DNA of 64,000 nt, from NCBI RefSeq assembly GCF_029688845.1, contig NZ_JARUKW010000002.1, positions 186,001-250,000 on the forward strand. The letters run 5' to 3'. Shown piece by piece: positions 45,931-55,359 of this stretch. The first letter of the stretch is position 1. Each line of letters begins with the position of its first letter. Below the pieces are notes generated by a model, which worked only from the letters and a program-made list of their open reading frames with translations, did not search any database and was not told the origin of the DNA. Origin of the DNA: Natronococcus sp. A-GB1 (lineage in GTDB: Archaea; Halobacteriota; Halobacteria; Halobacteriales; Natrialbaceae). A program made the translations under genes and the position numbers.

Positions 45931-47088
45931 ATGAGCGAGCGCGTCTCCCGCTCGAGCGACACCGAGACCGACCGGACGCCCCTCGAGCGACTCGAGGCCG
46001 CCCGCGAGCGCTACGCGCAGGCGCGGACGGCGATCGACGACCGCGGCGGCGAGGCGGTCGTCGAGGCCGCCGAGGCCTACCGGGACGCGACGGAGCTGCT
46101 CGAGCGGTACGTCGACCGGGCGACGGGGACGGGCAGGGAGAACTTCAAGGCCTACGTCGAACTCGAGGGGAAGTTCGACTCGCTGGTCGAGGGGCTCCCT
46201 GACGACCTGAAGGGCCGTGATGCCTTCGAGAACGCGCTCGACGCCATCGACAAGCGCCGACTGAGCGAGTCCGATTTCGAACGGGCCCACGACGCGCTCG
46301 AGCCCGCCGAACGGTACGCCGAGCTGCTCGAGGAGCGCGACGCGGCCCGCGAGGCCCTCGACGAGGCTCGCAAGGCCGCGAGCCGACGCCGCCGCGAGAT
46401 CGACAGCGAGATCGACGAGCGCGAGCGCCTGCTCGAGCTGGCCAACGCCGACCTGGGCGCGCCCGTCGAACGTCTGCGGGAGCCGATCGAGCGCTACGAC
46501 GAACTGATCCGAGAGCGGTTCCGGGAGTACCGTTTGGAGGCCTCCGCCCGCGAGGTCTTCTCGCTGCTCGAGCGCAGCCGGTGGTACCCCTTCGTCGCGT
46601 TCGAGCGACCGCCGGACGATCTGGAGCGGTTCGTCTTCGACCGACCCGCGGGGGAGTATACGATCCCCGAACTGCTCGAGTACGCGGAGTACTCCCGCTC
46701 GAAGCTCTCTCACTACGTCGAGGACGCCGACGAGCTCAAGCGAGCGGTGGCCACCCAGCAGACCTACCTCGAGGGGATCGACGGCGAACCGCTGACCGTC
46801 GGCTGGCCGCCCGGTCCCGCGGGCCTCCTCGAGCGGCGAACCCGGGAGTTCCGGCCGTTCGTCGCCCGCATCGCCGACGAGGAGACCGTCGCCGTACTCC
46901 GGGAGGTGCGCGCGCTCGCCCGCGACGACGAGTACGACCGCCTCCAGACGGCGGCCCAGGCCGTCGAGCAGCTAACCGCCGACGAGCGCGAGCGACTGCG
47001 CGAGGGTCGGGTCACGGAGGAACTCGACTCCCTACGAACCGAGCGGGAGCGTCTCGAGGCCGCACTCGAGGTCGACGACTCGCTGTAG
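45931..47088 (+). CDS. coiled-coil protein coupled to hisI, unknown function
   Basis: A 385-residue acidic cytosolic protein dominated by charged helices with heptad patterns (RLEAARERYAQARTAIDDRG, EARKAASRRRREIDSEIDE, ERERLLELANADLG). The middle has a more globular section with SLLERSRWYPFVAFERPPDD, DRPAGEYTIPELLEYAEYSR and KLSHYVEDADELKR that could be a small helical domain. There are no membrane segments. It starts 1 nt after the hisI stop. I recall similar haloarchaea-only proteins in this position but do not know a function; the domain order suggests a structural or nucleic-acid-associated role only weakly. Confidence 0.78.
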   Translation: MSERVSRSSDTETDRTPLERLEAARERYAQARTAIDDRGGEAVVEAAEAYRDATELLERYVDRATGTGRENFKAYVELEGKFDSLVEGLPDDLKGRDAFENALDAIDKRRLSESDFERAHDALEPAERYAELLEERDAAREALDEARKAASRRRREIDSEIDERERLLELANADLGAPVERLREPIERYDELIRERFREYRLEASAREVFSLLERSRWYPFVAFERPPDDLERFVFDRPAGEYTIPELLEYAEYSRSKLSHYVEDADELKRAVATQQTYLEGIDGEPLTVGWPPGPAGLLERRTREFRPFVARIADEETVAVLREVRALARDDEYDRLQTAAQAVEQLTADERERLREGRVTEELDSLRTERERLEAALEVDDSL

Positions 47089-47152
47089 GACTCGTTCGAC
47101 CGTTTTCCGCTCCGGGCCACGACTGAAGCAGCCGGCGGTCGTACCCCTCGTC

Positions 47153-47566
47153 ATGACCAGACAGCTGCTCGTCCCGGTAGATGACTCGGCACCCGCGCGG
47201 GCGGCCCTCGAGTACGCCCTCGAACGGTTCCCCGACGACGAACTCGTCGTCGTCCATGCTGTCGACGAGCTCGAGGCAGGGTACGCCGGCGAGCCGTCGG
47301 CCGACGCCGACGGAGCGACCGACCTCGACGTCTTCGAAGACGCTACGCGACTCGCCGAGGATCGCGGACGGCGAGTCGAGACTCGCGTCCTCGAGGGTCA
47401 GGCTGCCGACGCGATCCTCGATCACGTCATCGAGACCGGTGCCGACGAGATCGTCATGGGCAGCGAGGGTCGATCGGGCGTCTCGCGGATGCTGCTTGGT
47501 AGCGTCGCCGAGAAGGTCGCCCGGCAGTCGCCGGTTCCGGTCACGATCGTCCCGTCCGGCCGGTAA
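47153..47566 (+). CDS. universal stress protein (UspA family)
   Basis: A 137-residue alpha/beta protein. It starts RQLLVPVDDSAPARAALEYAL and ends with the ATP-binding pattern MGSEGRSGVSRMLLGSVAEKV then PVPVTIVPSG (G-x2-G-x9-G-S). It probably binds ATP or AMP and forms dimers. It lies 49 nt upstream of an HPP-family membrane protein on the same strand; stand-alone Usp proteins often work with a neighbouring transporter in haloarchaea (inference). Confidence 0.92.
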   Translation: MTRQLLVPVDDSAPARAALEYALERFPDDELVVVHAVDELEAGYAGEPSADADGATDLDVFEDATRLAEDRGRRVETRVLEGQAADAILDHVIETGADEIVMGSEGRSGVSRMLLGSVAEKVARQSPVPVTIVPSGR

Positions 47567-47615
47567 GCGAACTGCAACCAGCGGGATTTTCACGCCGACT
47601 CTTGGAGAACCGAGT

Positions 47616-48125
47616 ATGGATGACCGGACCGGGACGACGCTTCACACCGGCCTGCTTATCCTGACGACGGCCGGCGTCGCCTGGCTCTCGGGGTTACCGA
47701 TGGTGTTTCCGAGCCTCGGTCCGTCCGCGTTCGTGCTGGCGCTGTTCCAGGACAGCGACGCGACCTCGCCGCGGCGGGTGATCGGGGGCCACGCGATCGG
47801 CGTCGTCGCCGGACTGATCGCCTACCACCTGCTGGCGGGCGGCGTCAGTATGACCTCGGCGACGACACCGGGCTCGCTCGAGGGGCTCCAGCTCGCGGCC
47901 AGCGCCGTCGTCGCGACGATGCTGACCGTCGGCGGTATGCTCGCGACCGACACCCGCCACCCGCCCGCCTGCGCGACGACGCTGATCGTCTCGCTCGGCT
48001 TGCTCTCGACGCTGTGGGAGGGGACGCTGATGGTGCTCGCGGTCGTCTTGCTCGTCGTCGTCCACCGACTTCTGCTGGCGACCGAGCGCGTCGGCGCGCG
48101 CTACGGCGAGGAGCTTCGGTCGTAG
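47616..48125 (+). CDS. HPP-family integral membrane protein
   Basis: A 169-residue protein with four to five helices and the family motifs FPSLGPSAFVLALF (GPSAF) and DTRHPPACATTLIVSLG (HPPA). HPP proteins were named for this motif; some plant and bacterial members transport nitrite. Here the N-terminus is short and no CBS domains are fused. The ATG at 47616 was chosen because the hydrophobic domain begins directly after it. Likely operon with the UspA gene upstream. Confidence 0.88.
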   Translation: MDDRTGTTLHTGLLILTTAGVAWLSGLPMVFPSLGPSAFVLALFQDSDATSPRRVIGGHAIGVVAGLIAYHLLAGGVSMTSATTPGSLEGLQLAASAVVATMLTVGGMLATDTRHPPACATTLIVSLGLLSTLWEGTLMVLAVVLLVVVHRLLLATERVGARYGEELRS

Positions 48126-48144
48126 CTCACACAACGGCACGTCT

Positions 48145-49181
48145 TCAGTCGCCAGCGTCGCTGGTCTCGACCTCCTCTCGGGAAAGCTGCTGCTGGAGCA
48201 CGAACGGGCCGAAGTCTGCCGCGGTCCGCCGCGCGATCGTCGCGATCCGGAGCACGCACGCCAGCAACACGGCGAACGGACTGAACAGCGCCGTGATCGT
48301 CGCTGCGACGACGACGTAGACGTAGGGGTGCAACTCGAGGGCGAGCAGGTTGCGGTACGAGAGGACGACGAAGGCACCCGCCAGCAGCGTTGGGAAGCCG
48401 ACGTACAGCAGGATCTTCGAGAGATCCGCCAGCTCCTGTTGCATGTACACCGTCTTGAAGTACTGGCGGGCGACGTGGATGTCGCCTAGGAGGTTCTCGA
48501 GGCGCCCGAGCTGGTCGTCGGCGGCGTCCGAGAGTTCGAACCGGTGGTACTCACGGATCTTCCGGATCTCCTGGCGCTGCCAGGGGTCGTTGTAGTGAAG
48601 GATGACCGAGATCAACTCGAAGGTCCCGAACGTCACCTCCTCGAGCGCGTCGATCACGTCGTCGTCCCGCTGGAGCGTCGTCGAGACGAACTCCTCGACG
48701 TCCTCGTGGAGGTCGGGATCCCCGTCCGCACAGACGTTTCGGAGGCCGAGCGCCGTCCGGCGTTTGGCCTCGACCAGCGTTCGAAGCAGCGCGGGTGGCT
48801 CCGCGGGACTGGGCCGAATCCCGGTGTGGGCCTCGATCGACTTCCGGAAGTCGGCGGTCTCTTCGATCCGCTCGAAGAAGGCGCCGGTCGTCCCGAACTC
48901 CTCGGAGAGGATCAGCTGGTTGATCGCCAGCACGACGGTAATGAAGGGGAGCATCCCGCCGATCAGCGCGAGGAGATCGCGACGACCTCGTCGGCCTCGG
49001 CGGGCGTAATCAGCGAACTCCGGATCAACAGCAAGGAGACGACGAACGTTGCGGGGAGCATCAGGCCGGAGACGATCCGGCGGTCGCCGTGGAGGTAGAG
49101 CCAGTGAAGTGCGGCGTCGATCCGGGTTCCGGTTCCGACGAGCGGGTCTGGTTGCGACTGGGGGGGCGTCGTCGTCGACAA
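48145..49181 (-). pseudogene. haloarchaeal multi-helix membrane protein, interrupted by one frame change
   Basis: From an ATG at 49181 one frame gives a plausible N-terminus with a membrane helix (IDAALHWLYLHGDRRIVSG, LMLPATFVVSLLLIRSS) and ends at 48963 just after TPAEADEVV. The next frame continues DLLALIGGMLPFITVVLAIN, then a long helical region (FGTTGAFFERIEETADFRKS, NVCADGDPDLHEDVEEF), and two C-terminal helices (LLYVGFPTLLAGAFVVLSY, VYVVVAATITALFSPFAVLLA) to 48145. A one-base correction near 48980 restores about 345 residues. An ATG at 48954 could make a 269-residue shortened protein. Function unknown. Confidence 0.65.
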
Positions 49182-49302
49182 CGTCGCGGCGCTGCGTCGA
49201 CTCCACCCCCATTGCGCGTTCCGTTCGTTATCGAAGCGGAGCCGACGGAAAGACCTGCTGCCGGCAACCGCTCCGACAGAACGGACTGCGAAGTGGACCG
49301 TA

Positions 49303-50667
49303 TCAGGCGTCGCTTTTCGCCGTCGAGAGGGCTTCGTACATCTCGTCGGCGAGTCCGTTCGCCCGGTCGCCGTCGCGGGCCTCGGCGTAGATGCGGACGA
49401 GGGGCTCGGTGCCGGACGGTCGGGCCAGCACCCACGCGTCGCCGTGATCGAGTCGGTAGCCGTCGCGCGTGTTGAGTTCGGCGTTGGCCTCCTGGGCGTG
49501 GTTTGCCGCGGCGTCGAGCATCGCGTCGCGTTCGGCTGTCGACTCGTACTCGATGTTCCGCCGGACGTTGGCGTAGCCGCTGTAGGGGGAGACGATCTCG
49601 CTGACTCGCCGCTCGGCGACGAGTTCGAGGAACCGCGCGGCGGTGTAGGCGCCGTCGCGGGTCAGACGGTAGTTCGGGAAGAAGATCCCGCCGTTGCCCT
49701 CGCCGGCGACGGGGATGTGCTTGTCCTTGGCCTCGAGTTCCCGGATCCTGGTGATGATATTCGTCGAACCGATCGGCGTCAGCTCGAGTTCGGCACCGAT
49801 CTCGTTGACGACGTCGACCAGGCGCTGGGAGACGTTGACCGCCGAGACGGTGGTGTCGTCGGGTCCGAGTTCGGCGGCTGCGAGCGCGGCCAGTGTGGCG
49901 TCGCCCTCGACGTACTCGCCGTTCTCGTCGAAGAAGATCGCGCGGTCGCCGTCGCCGTCGTGGGCGATCCCGATGTCGGCGTCGGTCGATCGGACGAGCC
50001 GACCCAGATCGCCGAGGTTCGACAGCACCGGCTCCGGATCGCGACCGGGGAAGTGGCCGTCGGGCTGGCCGTTGACGGTGACAACCCGACAGCCCAGCCG
50101 ACGGAAGAACTCCGGGCTGGTCAGCGAGCCCGCGCCGTGGCCGGGGTCGAGGGCGATCGTCAGGTCGGCGTCGGCGATCCGCTCGCGGTCGACCGCCTCG
50201 AGCAGCTCGTCGACGTACTCGCGTCTGGCGCCCTCGACCTCGCGGACGCGACCGGTCTCGTCCCAGGAGGCGACCGCAAACGCCTCCGCGAGCAGCGTCT
50301 CCTCGATCGACTCGAGGTCGGAGACGGCGAGTTCGACGCCGTCGCGGTCGACGAGTTTGACGCCGTTGTACTGGGGCGGGTTGTGCGAGGCCGTGATGAC
50401 CATGACCGGAACGTCTTCGCGTTCGGCGTACGCCTGCGCACCCGGCGTCGGCATGATCCCGAGCCGATCAACGTCGGTCCCCGTACTCGCCAGCCCGCTC
50501 GCGGCGGCGTCGGCGAGCATCTGGCCAGTGTGTCGCGTGTCGCGCGCGATCGCGATGCGGCCGACCCCCCAGGCGGTCCCCGCTGCCTTCGCGACGCGCA
50601 GGACGAACGCGGGCGTCAGCTCCTCGTTGGCGACGCCCCGCGTCCCGCTCGATCCGAATACTTGCAT
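49303..50667 (-). CDS. phosphohexomutase (phosphoglucosamine mutase / phosphomannomutase family)
   Basis: A 454-residue alpha-D-phosphohexomutase. It starts MQVFGSSGTRGVANEELTP; the phosphoserine loop is VMVITASHNPPQYNGVKL, the Mg site IAHDGDGDRAIFFDENG, the sugar-binding loop GEGNGGIFFPNYRLTRDG, and the C-terminal phosphate-binding loop ARPSGTEPLVRIYAEA. The reaction is moving phosphate between C6 and C1 of glucosamine, mannose or glucose, feeding UDP-GlcNAc or GDP-mannose synthesis. ATG 50667 is preferred to GTG 50670. The glycan genes at 51.6-56.4 kb lie just beyond. Confidence 0.92.
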   Translation of the reverse strand: MQVFGSSGTRGVANEELTPAFVLRVAKAAGTAWGVGRIAIARDTRHTGQMLADAAASGLASTGTDVDRLGIMPTPGAQAYAEREDVPVMVITASHNPPQYNGVKLVDRDGVELAVSDLESIEETLLAEAFAVASWDETGRVREVEGARREYVDELLEAVDRERIADADLTIALDPGHGAGSLTSPEFFRRLGCRVVTVNGQPDGHFPGRDPEPVLSNLGDLGRLVRSTDADIGIAHDGDGDRAIFFDENGEYVEGDATLAALAAAELGPDDTTVSAVNVSQRLVDVVNEIGAELELTPIGSTNIITRIRELEAKDKHIPVAGEGNGGIFFPNYRLTRDGAYTAARFLELVAERRVSEIVSPYSGYANVRRNIEYESTAERDAMLDAAANHAQEANAELNTRDGYRLDHGDAWVLARPSGTEPLVRIYAEARDGDRANGLADEMYEALSTAKSDA

Positions 50668-50757
50668 CACGTAGTAGTCGGGTTGGCCCCCCCAAATGGG
50701 TTCCGAAGCCGACGGACAGACGGAACGCTTTCAGTCCACCGTCACGATCCCCGAAAC

Positions 50758-51588
50758 ATGGATTCGATCGAGGAGAAACGCGTCTACGGCGACCGGGAGG
50801 GTGCCGTCCAGATCTACGTCACGAGTTCCTTCGGCGTCGTCCGCGTGCGGGCCGCCGGCGACACGGTCGGCGAGTTTGGGCTCTGTGAGCGCTGTGACGC
50901 CGCCGACGTCGCCGTGAGCGCGGATGGAATCGCTGTCGCGACCGACGACGACGTCGAACTGCTCGAGCCGTCTGCCGACGCGACCGACGTCGAACTCGTC
51001 GGAACCGGGTTCGGTTCCGCGGTCGCGGTCGGCGCCAACGGCTCCGAACTGCTCGCTGCGAGTCCGGACGGACGGGTCGCCTCCCGAGTGGACGACGAGT
51101 GGCAGACGCTTTCCGACGACTTCGAACCGACGGTTCGGGCGATCGACGGCGATCTCCTCGCGACAGATCGGGGCGTCTACCGTGTCCACGACGGTGGGCT
51201 CGACCACGCCGGGCTTACCGATGTCCGCGACGTCTCGGCTGCGGGCGTTCCGCTCGCCGCTACCGCGGACGGCCTCTACAAGCTTGGCAACGGCTGGATG
51301 GAGGTTCTCGAGGGCTCGTTCGAGGTCGTCGCCGCGGACCCTCGATCCGAGCCGGGAAGTCTCCATCGAGCACACGCAGTCTCGGAGACGAGCGTATACG
51401 AGTACGGCGAGGACGGCGACGAGTGGCTCGAACTCGACGCCTCCGGGTCGATCGTCGACGTCGGCTACGCCGACACGGTCTACGCCGTCACCGCCGACGG
51501 CCGGTTCCTCGCGGCGACCGACGGCGAGTGGCGCTCCCAGACCCTCGGGATCGACGGCGTCACGGGGCTGGCCGTCGTCCCCGCGTGA
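50758..51588 (+). CDS. beta-propeller protein of the HVO_0234 type
   Basis: A 276-residue soluble protein built of repeating four-strand blades: repeated patterns such as DGIAVATDDDVELLEPS, GSELLAASPDGRVASRVDDE, GDLLATDRGVYRVHDGG, PLAATADGLYKLGNGWMEVL and DTVYAVTADGRFLAATDGEW recur every ~40 residues, giving six to seven blades. There is no signal peptide. It resembles a haloarchaea-wide family named after HVO_0234 as I remember; the ligand is unknown. Its stop overlaps the GTG start of the FkbM methyltransferase (GTGA), so they are translationally coupled. Confidence 0.8.
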   Translation: MDSIEEKRVYGDREGAVQIYVTSSFGVVRVRAAGDTVGEFGLCERCDAADVAVSADGIAVATDDDVELLEPSADATDVELVGTGFGSAVAVGANGSELLAASPDGRVASRVDDEWQTLSDDFEPTVRAIDGDLLATDRGVYRVHDGGLDHAGLTDVRDVSAAGVPLAATADGLYKLGNGWMEVLEGSFEVVAADPRSEPGSLHRAHAVSETSVYEYGEDGDEWLELDASGSIVDVGYADTVYAVTADGRFLAATDGEWRSQTLGIDGVTGLAVVPA

Positions 51589-52370
51589 GCACCGTCCTCG
51601 AGCGCCTCGAGTGCTCCGACCTCGGGAGGCGGGCGTTCCGGACCCTCCGCGGGCTGGGTTACGGCGCCTACTACCGGCTGGCGGCCTCGAACTACGACCG
51701 GGAGCTGTTCCCGCGCCGGAATCGGACATCTGCGGGGACGTTCCGGTGTTACGAACCGCTTAACCGCCACGGCGACGACCGGATGCTCGCGGAGCTCGAG
51801 GCCTGCTGTGGCCCGGCGGCCGTCGTCTACGACGTCGGCGCGAACGTCGGAATCTACGCGCTCGCGCTGGCGACCGACGAACCGGATCGGCGGGTCGTCG
51901 CCTTCGAACCCGCGCCGCGAACCGTCGACCGACTGCGCGCGAACGTCCGACTGAACGGGCTCGAAGATCGGATCGACGTCCGGCCCTGCGGGATCGGTGA
52001 CGAGAGCGGCGACCGCCCGTTCTACGTCTCCACGTACCCCGAACTCTCGGCGTTCGACCGGGCCAGCGCCGCCCGCTGGGAGGCCTCGGTGGCCGACGTC
52101 CGCCCGGTCCCGATTCGCCGGCTCGACGATCTCGAGCCCGAGCTACCGGTGCCCGACGCAATCAAGATCGACGTCGAGGGGGCCGCACCCGCAGTCGTCC
52201 GCGGCGCCGCGGGGATCCTCGAGCGACACGAGCCGACGGTGTTCGTCGAGCTCCATCGGGACGGCCTCGCCGACGATATCCCGGTCGAGACGAGGGCGGC
52301 CCTCGAGGCGGCCGGCTACCAGGTTCGGGAACGGGAGACGTACTGGCGCTGTGAACCTCACGGGGACTGA
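51585..52370 (+). CDS. FkbM family methyltransferase
   Basis: A 261-residue SAM-dependent methyltransferase. Motif I is AVVYDVGANVGIYALALA (~80-97), followed by RVVAFEPAPRTVDRLRANV and the FkbM end motif PDAIKIDVEGAAPAVVRGAAG and VFVELHR. FkbM enzymes O-methylate sugars or polyketides; in archaea they usually modify cell-surface glycans. The GTG at 51585 overlaps the beta-propeller gene's stop. Context (flippase, acetyltransferase-like and deacetylase genes downstream) supports a glycan substrate. Confidence 0.9.
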   Translation: MSTVLERLECSDLGRRAFRTLRGLGYGAYYRLAASNYDRELFPRRNRTSAGTFRCYEPLNRHGDDRMLAELEACCGPAAVVYDVGANVGIYALALATDEPDRRVVAFEPAPRTVDRLRANVRLNGLEDRIDVRPCGIGDESGDRPFYVSTYPELSAFDRASAARWEASVADVRPVPIRRLDDLEPELPVPDAIKIDVEGAAPAVVRGAAGILERHEPTVFVELHRDGLADDIPVETRAALEAAGYQVRERETYWRCEPHGD

Positions 52371-52711
52371 TCACACGGCATAGACAGACACACGGAAACA
52401 CGGTCTACGGGCCGCTCGAGCCCGTATCTCTGGCGGTCGCGTCGCTTATCTACCGGATAATAATCCCTCGAGCGTCGGTACAATCGAGCGATGGTTCTGC
52501 TCTCTCGATCGTCGTTCTCCCCGTTCTGTCGGCCGCACGCACGACAGCAATCGTCGGTACGAGACCGGAAGCCCGATCCCGCCGTCGCGCTCGGCGGTGA
52601 TTCGATCGTCAGGCCCCGGGAAGACGTTTCCGCCGGGCGAAACGGACCGGACTCGATCGGCGTCGGAACACGATGCACTCTTCGGGCAGCGTTCGAAACA
52701 CCCCCTAACGA
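52371..52711. other. intergenic region before the flippase gene
   Basis: About 340 bases with no convincing gene, repeat or RNA. No strong TATA box was found close to the flippase start. Confidence 0.45.
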
Positions 52712-54238
52712 ATGAAGCGGAGCATCACCAGCGGTTTTCTCTCGATTCTCGGCGTGAAGTTTCTCCTCATCAGTCTCGATTTCCTCTCCTCACCGCTGTT
52801 GACCCGCTTCCTCGGCGAAGGGTACGGTGACTACGCGGTCTTGATGTCCATCTTCGCGATCTACATGATCTTCGTCAGCACGGGCGTCGGCGACGGCGTC
52901 CGGAAGTACGTCGCGGAACAGCGCGACACGCCACACTGGGACGAACACGTCGTCGGATTCTACCTCCGACTGGCGCTGTTGCTCGCCGCCGCCGGCTGTT
53001 TCTTCCTCGCGCTGGCGGCCCAGTCCGGTTTCATCCAGAACCACCTCGGCACCTCCTACCAGACGTACTTCTATCTCCTCTCCCTGCTCGTCTTCACCTC
53101 CCAGTTCCGCGAGTACACGCGCCGAACGCTCATGGGGTTCGGTCTCGAGCGCTACTCCGAACCGCTGCTCTTTCTCGACAAGGTTCTGTTTATCACTGTC
53201 GGCGTCGGGCTCGCGTACCTCGGCTATGGCGTCCCCGGGGTGCTGATCGGCCACATGACGGGCGCGGTGGTGACGTCGGTGATCGGCCTAGCGGCGATCC
53301 ACCGACAGGTGCCGCTGACGACGGCGCTGTTCAAGATTCCCTCGCGGGAGTTTCCGCGCCGCGAGCTCTTCGCGTACAACGGACTCAGCATCGTACTGAT
53401 TCTCTTCCTGACGTCGCTGTACGAGGTCGACGTCGTGATGCTCGGCTTCTTTACCACGGCCCAGGAAACTGCCTACTACCGGATCGCGCTCACTCTCGCG
53501 GAGTTCCTCTGGATCGTGCCGCTGGCGCTCCAGAACGTTCTCCTGCACTCGACGTCGAACATCTGGGCGAACAACGACCGCGAGCGAATCAACTCGCTCG
53601 CCGCTCGGATCACGCGGTACACGCTGTTGTTCACCCTGCTGCTCGCGGTCGGGCTCGCCGCGCTCGCGCCGGTCGCCCTGCCGATCATCTACCCCGACGA
53701 GTATATCGCCAGCTACGTGCCGATCCTCCTGTTGCTCCCCGGCTGTGTCGGCTTCGCCCTGGCGCGACCGATTCTCGCGATCGGTCAGGGGAAAGGCGAC
53801 CTTCGGAAGCTGATCGTCGCGACCGGCGCGGCGGCGATCCTCAACATCACGCTCAACGGGCTGCTGATTCCCCAGTACGGAATGTACGGCGCTGCCGCCG
53901 CGACCAGTATCAGTTACGGACTCATGTTCGTGTTCCACCTCTGGAGCGCCAGGGCGATCGGTTTCTATCCGGCCGCGGACGCTCGAATCCCGCGGGCGAT
54001 ACTCGTCGGCGTCTCCGCTGCGGTTCCGATCTTCCTCCTCACCGAGTTCCTTCGCGGCTCGGCCATCCCGCTGGTCGTCATCGACTTCCCCGTGTCGTTG
54101 ATCGTCGTCCCGCCGGTTGGCGCGATCGTCTTCTTGGGGCTCTCGATCCTCTTCGGTGCGGTCGACGTCGACGAAATCGTCGACTTCCTCGAGTCGGCAC
54201 CGGATCCGATAGGTCAGTTCGGCTCGAGTCTCCGATAG
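52712..54238 (+). CDS. polysaccharide (lipid-linked glycan) flippase, Wzx/MurJ-like
   Basis: A 508-residue protein with 14 predicted membrane helices, of the polysaccharide biosynthesis (MATE/MVF) superfamily. It starts KRSITSGFLSILGVKFLLI; typical features are SSPLLTRFLGEGYGDYAVLM early on, GLSIVLILFLTSLYEVDVVMLG around 230-250, and AALAPVALPIIYPDEYIASYVPI in the second half, where such proteins have the P-x-Y-xx-Y pattern. It probably flips lipid-linked oligosaccharide for S-layer or exopolysaccharide glycosylation. No glycosyltransferase is adjacent in the window. Confidence 0.92.
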   Translation: MKRSITSGFLSILGVKFLLISLDFLSSPLLTRFLGEGYGDYAVLMSIFAIYMIFVSTGVGDGVRKYVAEQRDTPHWDEHVVGFYLRLALLLAAAGCFFLALAAQSGFIQNHLGTSYQTYFYLLSLLVFTSQFREYTRRTLMGFGLERYSEPLLFLDKVLFITVGVGLAYLGYGVPGVLIGHMTGAVVTSVIGLAAIHRQVPLTTALFKIPSREFPRRELFAYNGLSIVLILFLTSLYEVDVVMLGFFTTAQETAYYRIALTLAEFLWIVPLALQNVLLHSTSNIWANNDRERINSLAARITRYTLLFTLLLAVGLAALAPVALPIIYPDEYIASYVPILLLLPGCVGFALARPILAIGQGKGDLRKLIVATGAAAILNITLNGLLIPQYGMYGAAAATSISYGLMFVFHLWSARAIGFYPAADARIPRAILVGVSAAVPIFLLTEFLRGSAIPLVVIDFPVSLIVVPPVGAIVFLGLSILFGAVDVDEIVDFLESAPDPIGQFGSSLR

Positions 54239-54261
54239 CGCTGGCGCGGGCGGCGCGAGCG

Positions 54262-55350
54262 CTAGCCGCTGTCGACCTCGCAGAACGCGAGCCGCCAGTT
54301 CGACGCCTCCGTCAACTGACGACCGGAGAGGGTCCAGTCCGTCGGCTCCGCTCCCGACGGTCTGACAACGTGGGTCGACGACGAGGTAGCCCACGTCAGG
54401 GGCGGTCGCTGATCGCTGTGGAACCCGCGCGCCCGGAGCGTTCTCTCGGGAATCACCGAGCCCGGGGTGACGAGGACGTCCGCGTCCGTGTTCTCCCGAA
54501 CGACGTCCTCGAGCAGTCCCGAGAGGATCGCCGTTCGGTACGCTTCGGTTCCCGCCGCGAGCGGGAGTACGTCGACGATCCGGACGGTGGTGGGTCCGTC
54601 GTCTCGCTCCCGCCGACCGTAGACCAGCGCCCCGACGGCGTCTCCGTCGCGGGTCGCGAGGACGGTCCGGTAGCTCCACAGCGGGTTCTCGAAGCGCCAC
54701 TCGTAGAACGCCTCGTCGCGGACGACGTGAAACGCCGACACCGTCTCGGCGTCGGCCAGCGCCGCGAGCGTCGCCGTCGGTACGCCGTCGTACCGCGACC
54801 GATCGACCGCGTCGCTCGAGTCGGCGCGGCGGTCCCTGAGCGCACCGTAACTGCTCGCGGCGGTCCGGGCGAGCGCCTCGACGGGCTCGAGGGCCGGAAG
54901 CCATGCGGTCGGGTTCTCGATCCGGTAGTAGGTCTCCCGCTCGCCAACGATTCGCCAGCCGAGCTTGAGATTGCCCGGCAGCGAGCGGTGGTTCGGGAAG
55001 TTGAAGAAGAGGTCGACGTCCTCCTCGTAGCGTTCGATCGCGCGTTCGGTCATCCGTGTAAAGAGCCCGCGTCGCTGGTGGTCGGGGTGGACCATCGAGT
55101 CACAGGGCTCGAACGCGTCGTACTGGTCGTCTCCCGCGGCGACCCGGAGCGGGAAGAACGACCGCGCGCCGACGAGTTCGTCCCCGCGCTCGGCGACGAC
55201 GATCGGGACGTGGTCGACGTAGGGGTTTGCCTCGTACTTCCAGGCGAACCAGTCCGTTCCCATCCGTCCGCCGAGCACCTCCTCGAACAGCTCGAGGAAC
55301 GCGTCTCTGTCGGCCGGCTCGTACTGCCGGATATCGTACGGATCGGACAT
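54262..55350 (-). CDS. GNAT-family acetyltransferase-like protein, two-domain
   Basis: A 362-residue protein. The N-terminal GNAT fold starts YDIRQYEPADRDAFLELFEEV, with the acetyl-CoA loop SMVHPDHQRRGLFTRMTE (~87-104) and FNFPNHRSLPGNLKLGW (~118-134). A second, weaker GNAT-like unit (~205-320) contains FYEWRFENPLWSYRTVLATRDG, split across strands, and a DVLPLAAGTEAYRTAILSGL helix. This double arrangement is seen in Eis-like and glycan-locus GNAT proteins. It lies 9 nt from the deacetylase gene on the same strand, so both act in one operon, probably on sugar amino groups. Confidence 0.85.
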   Translation of the reverse strand: MSDPYDIRQYEPADRDAFLELFEEVLGGRMGTDWFAWKYEANPYVDHVPIVVAERGDELVGARSFFPLRVAAGDDQYDAFEPCDSMVHPDHQRRGLFTRMTERAIERYEEDVDLFFNFPNHRSLPGNLKLGWRIVGERETYYRIENPTAWLPALEPVEALARTAASSYGALRDRRADSSDAVDRSRYDGVPTATLAALADAETVSAFHVVRDEAFYEWRFENPLWSYRTVLATRDGDAVGALVYGRRERDDGPTTVRIVDVLPLAAGTEAYRTAILSGLLEDVVRENTDADVLVTPGSVIPERTLRARGFHSDQRPPLTWATSSSTHVVRPSGAEPTDWTLSGRQLTEASNWRLAFCEVDSG

Positions 55351-55359
55351 CGTCTGGGG

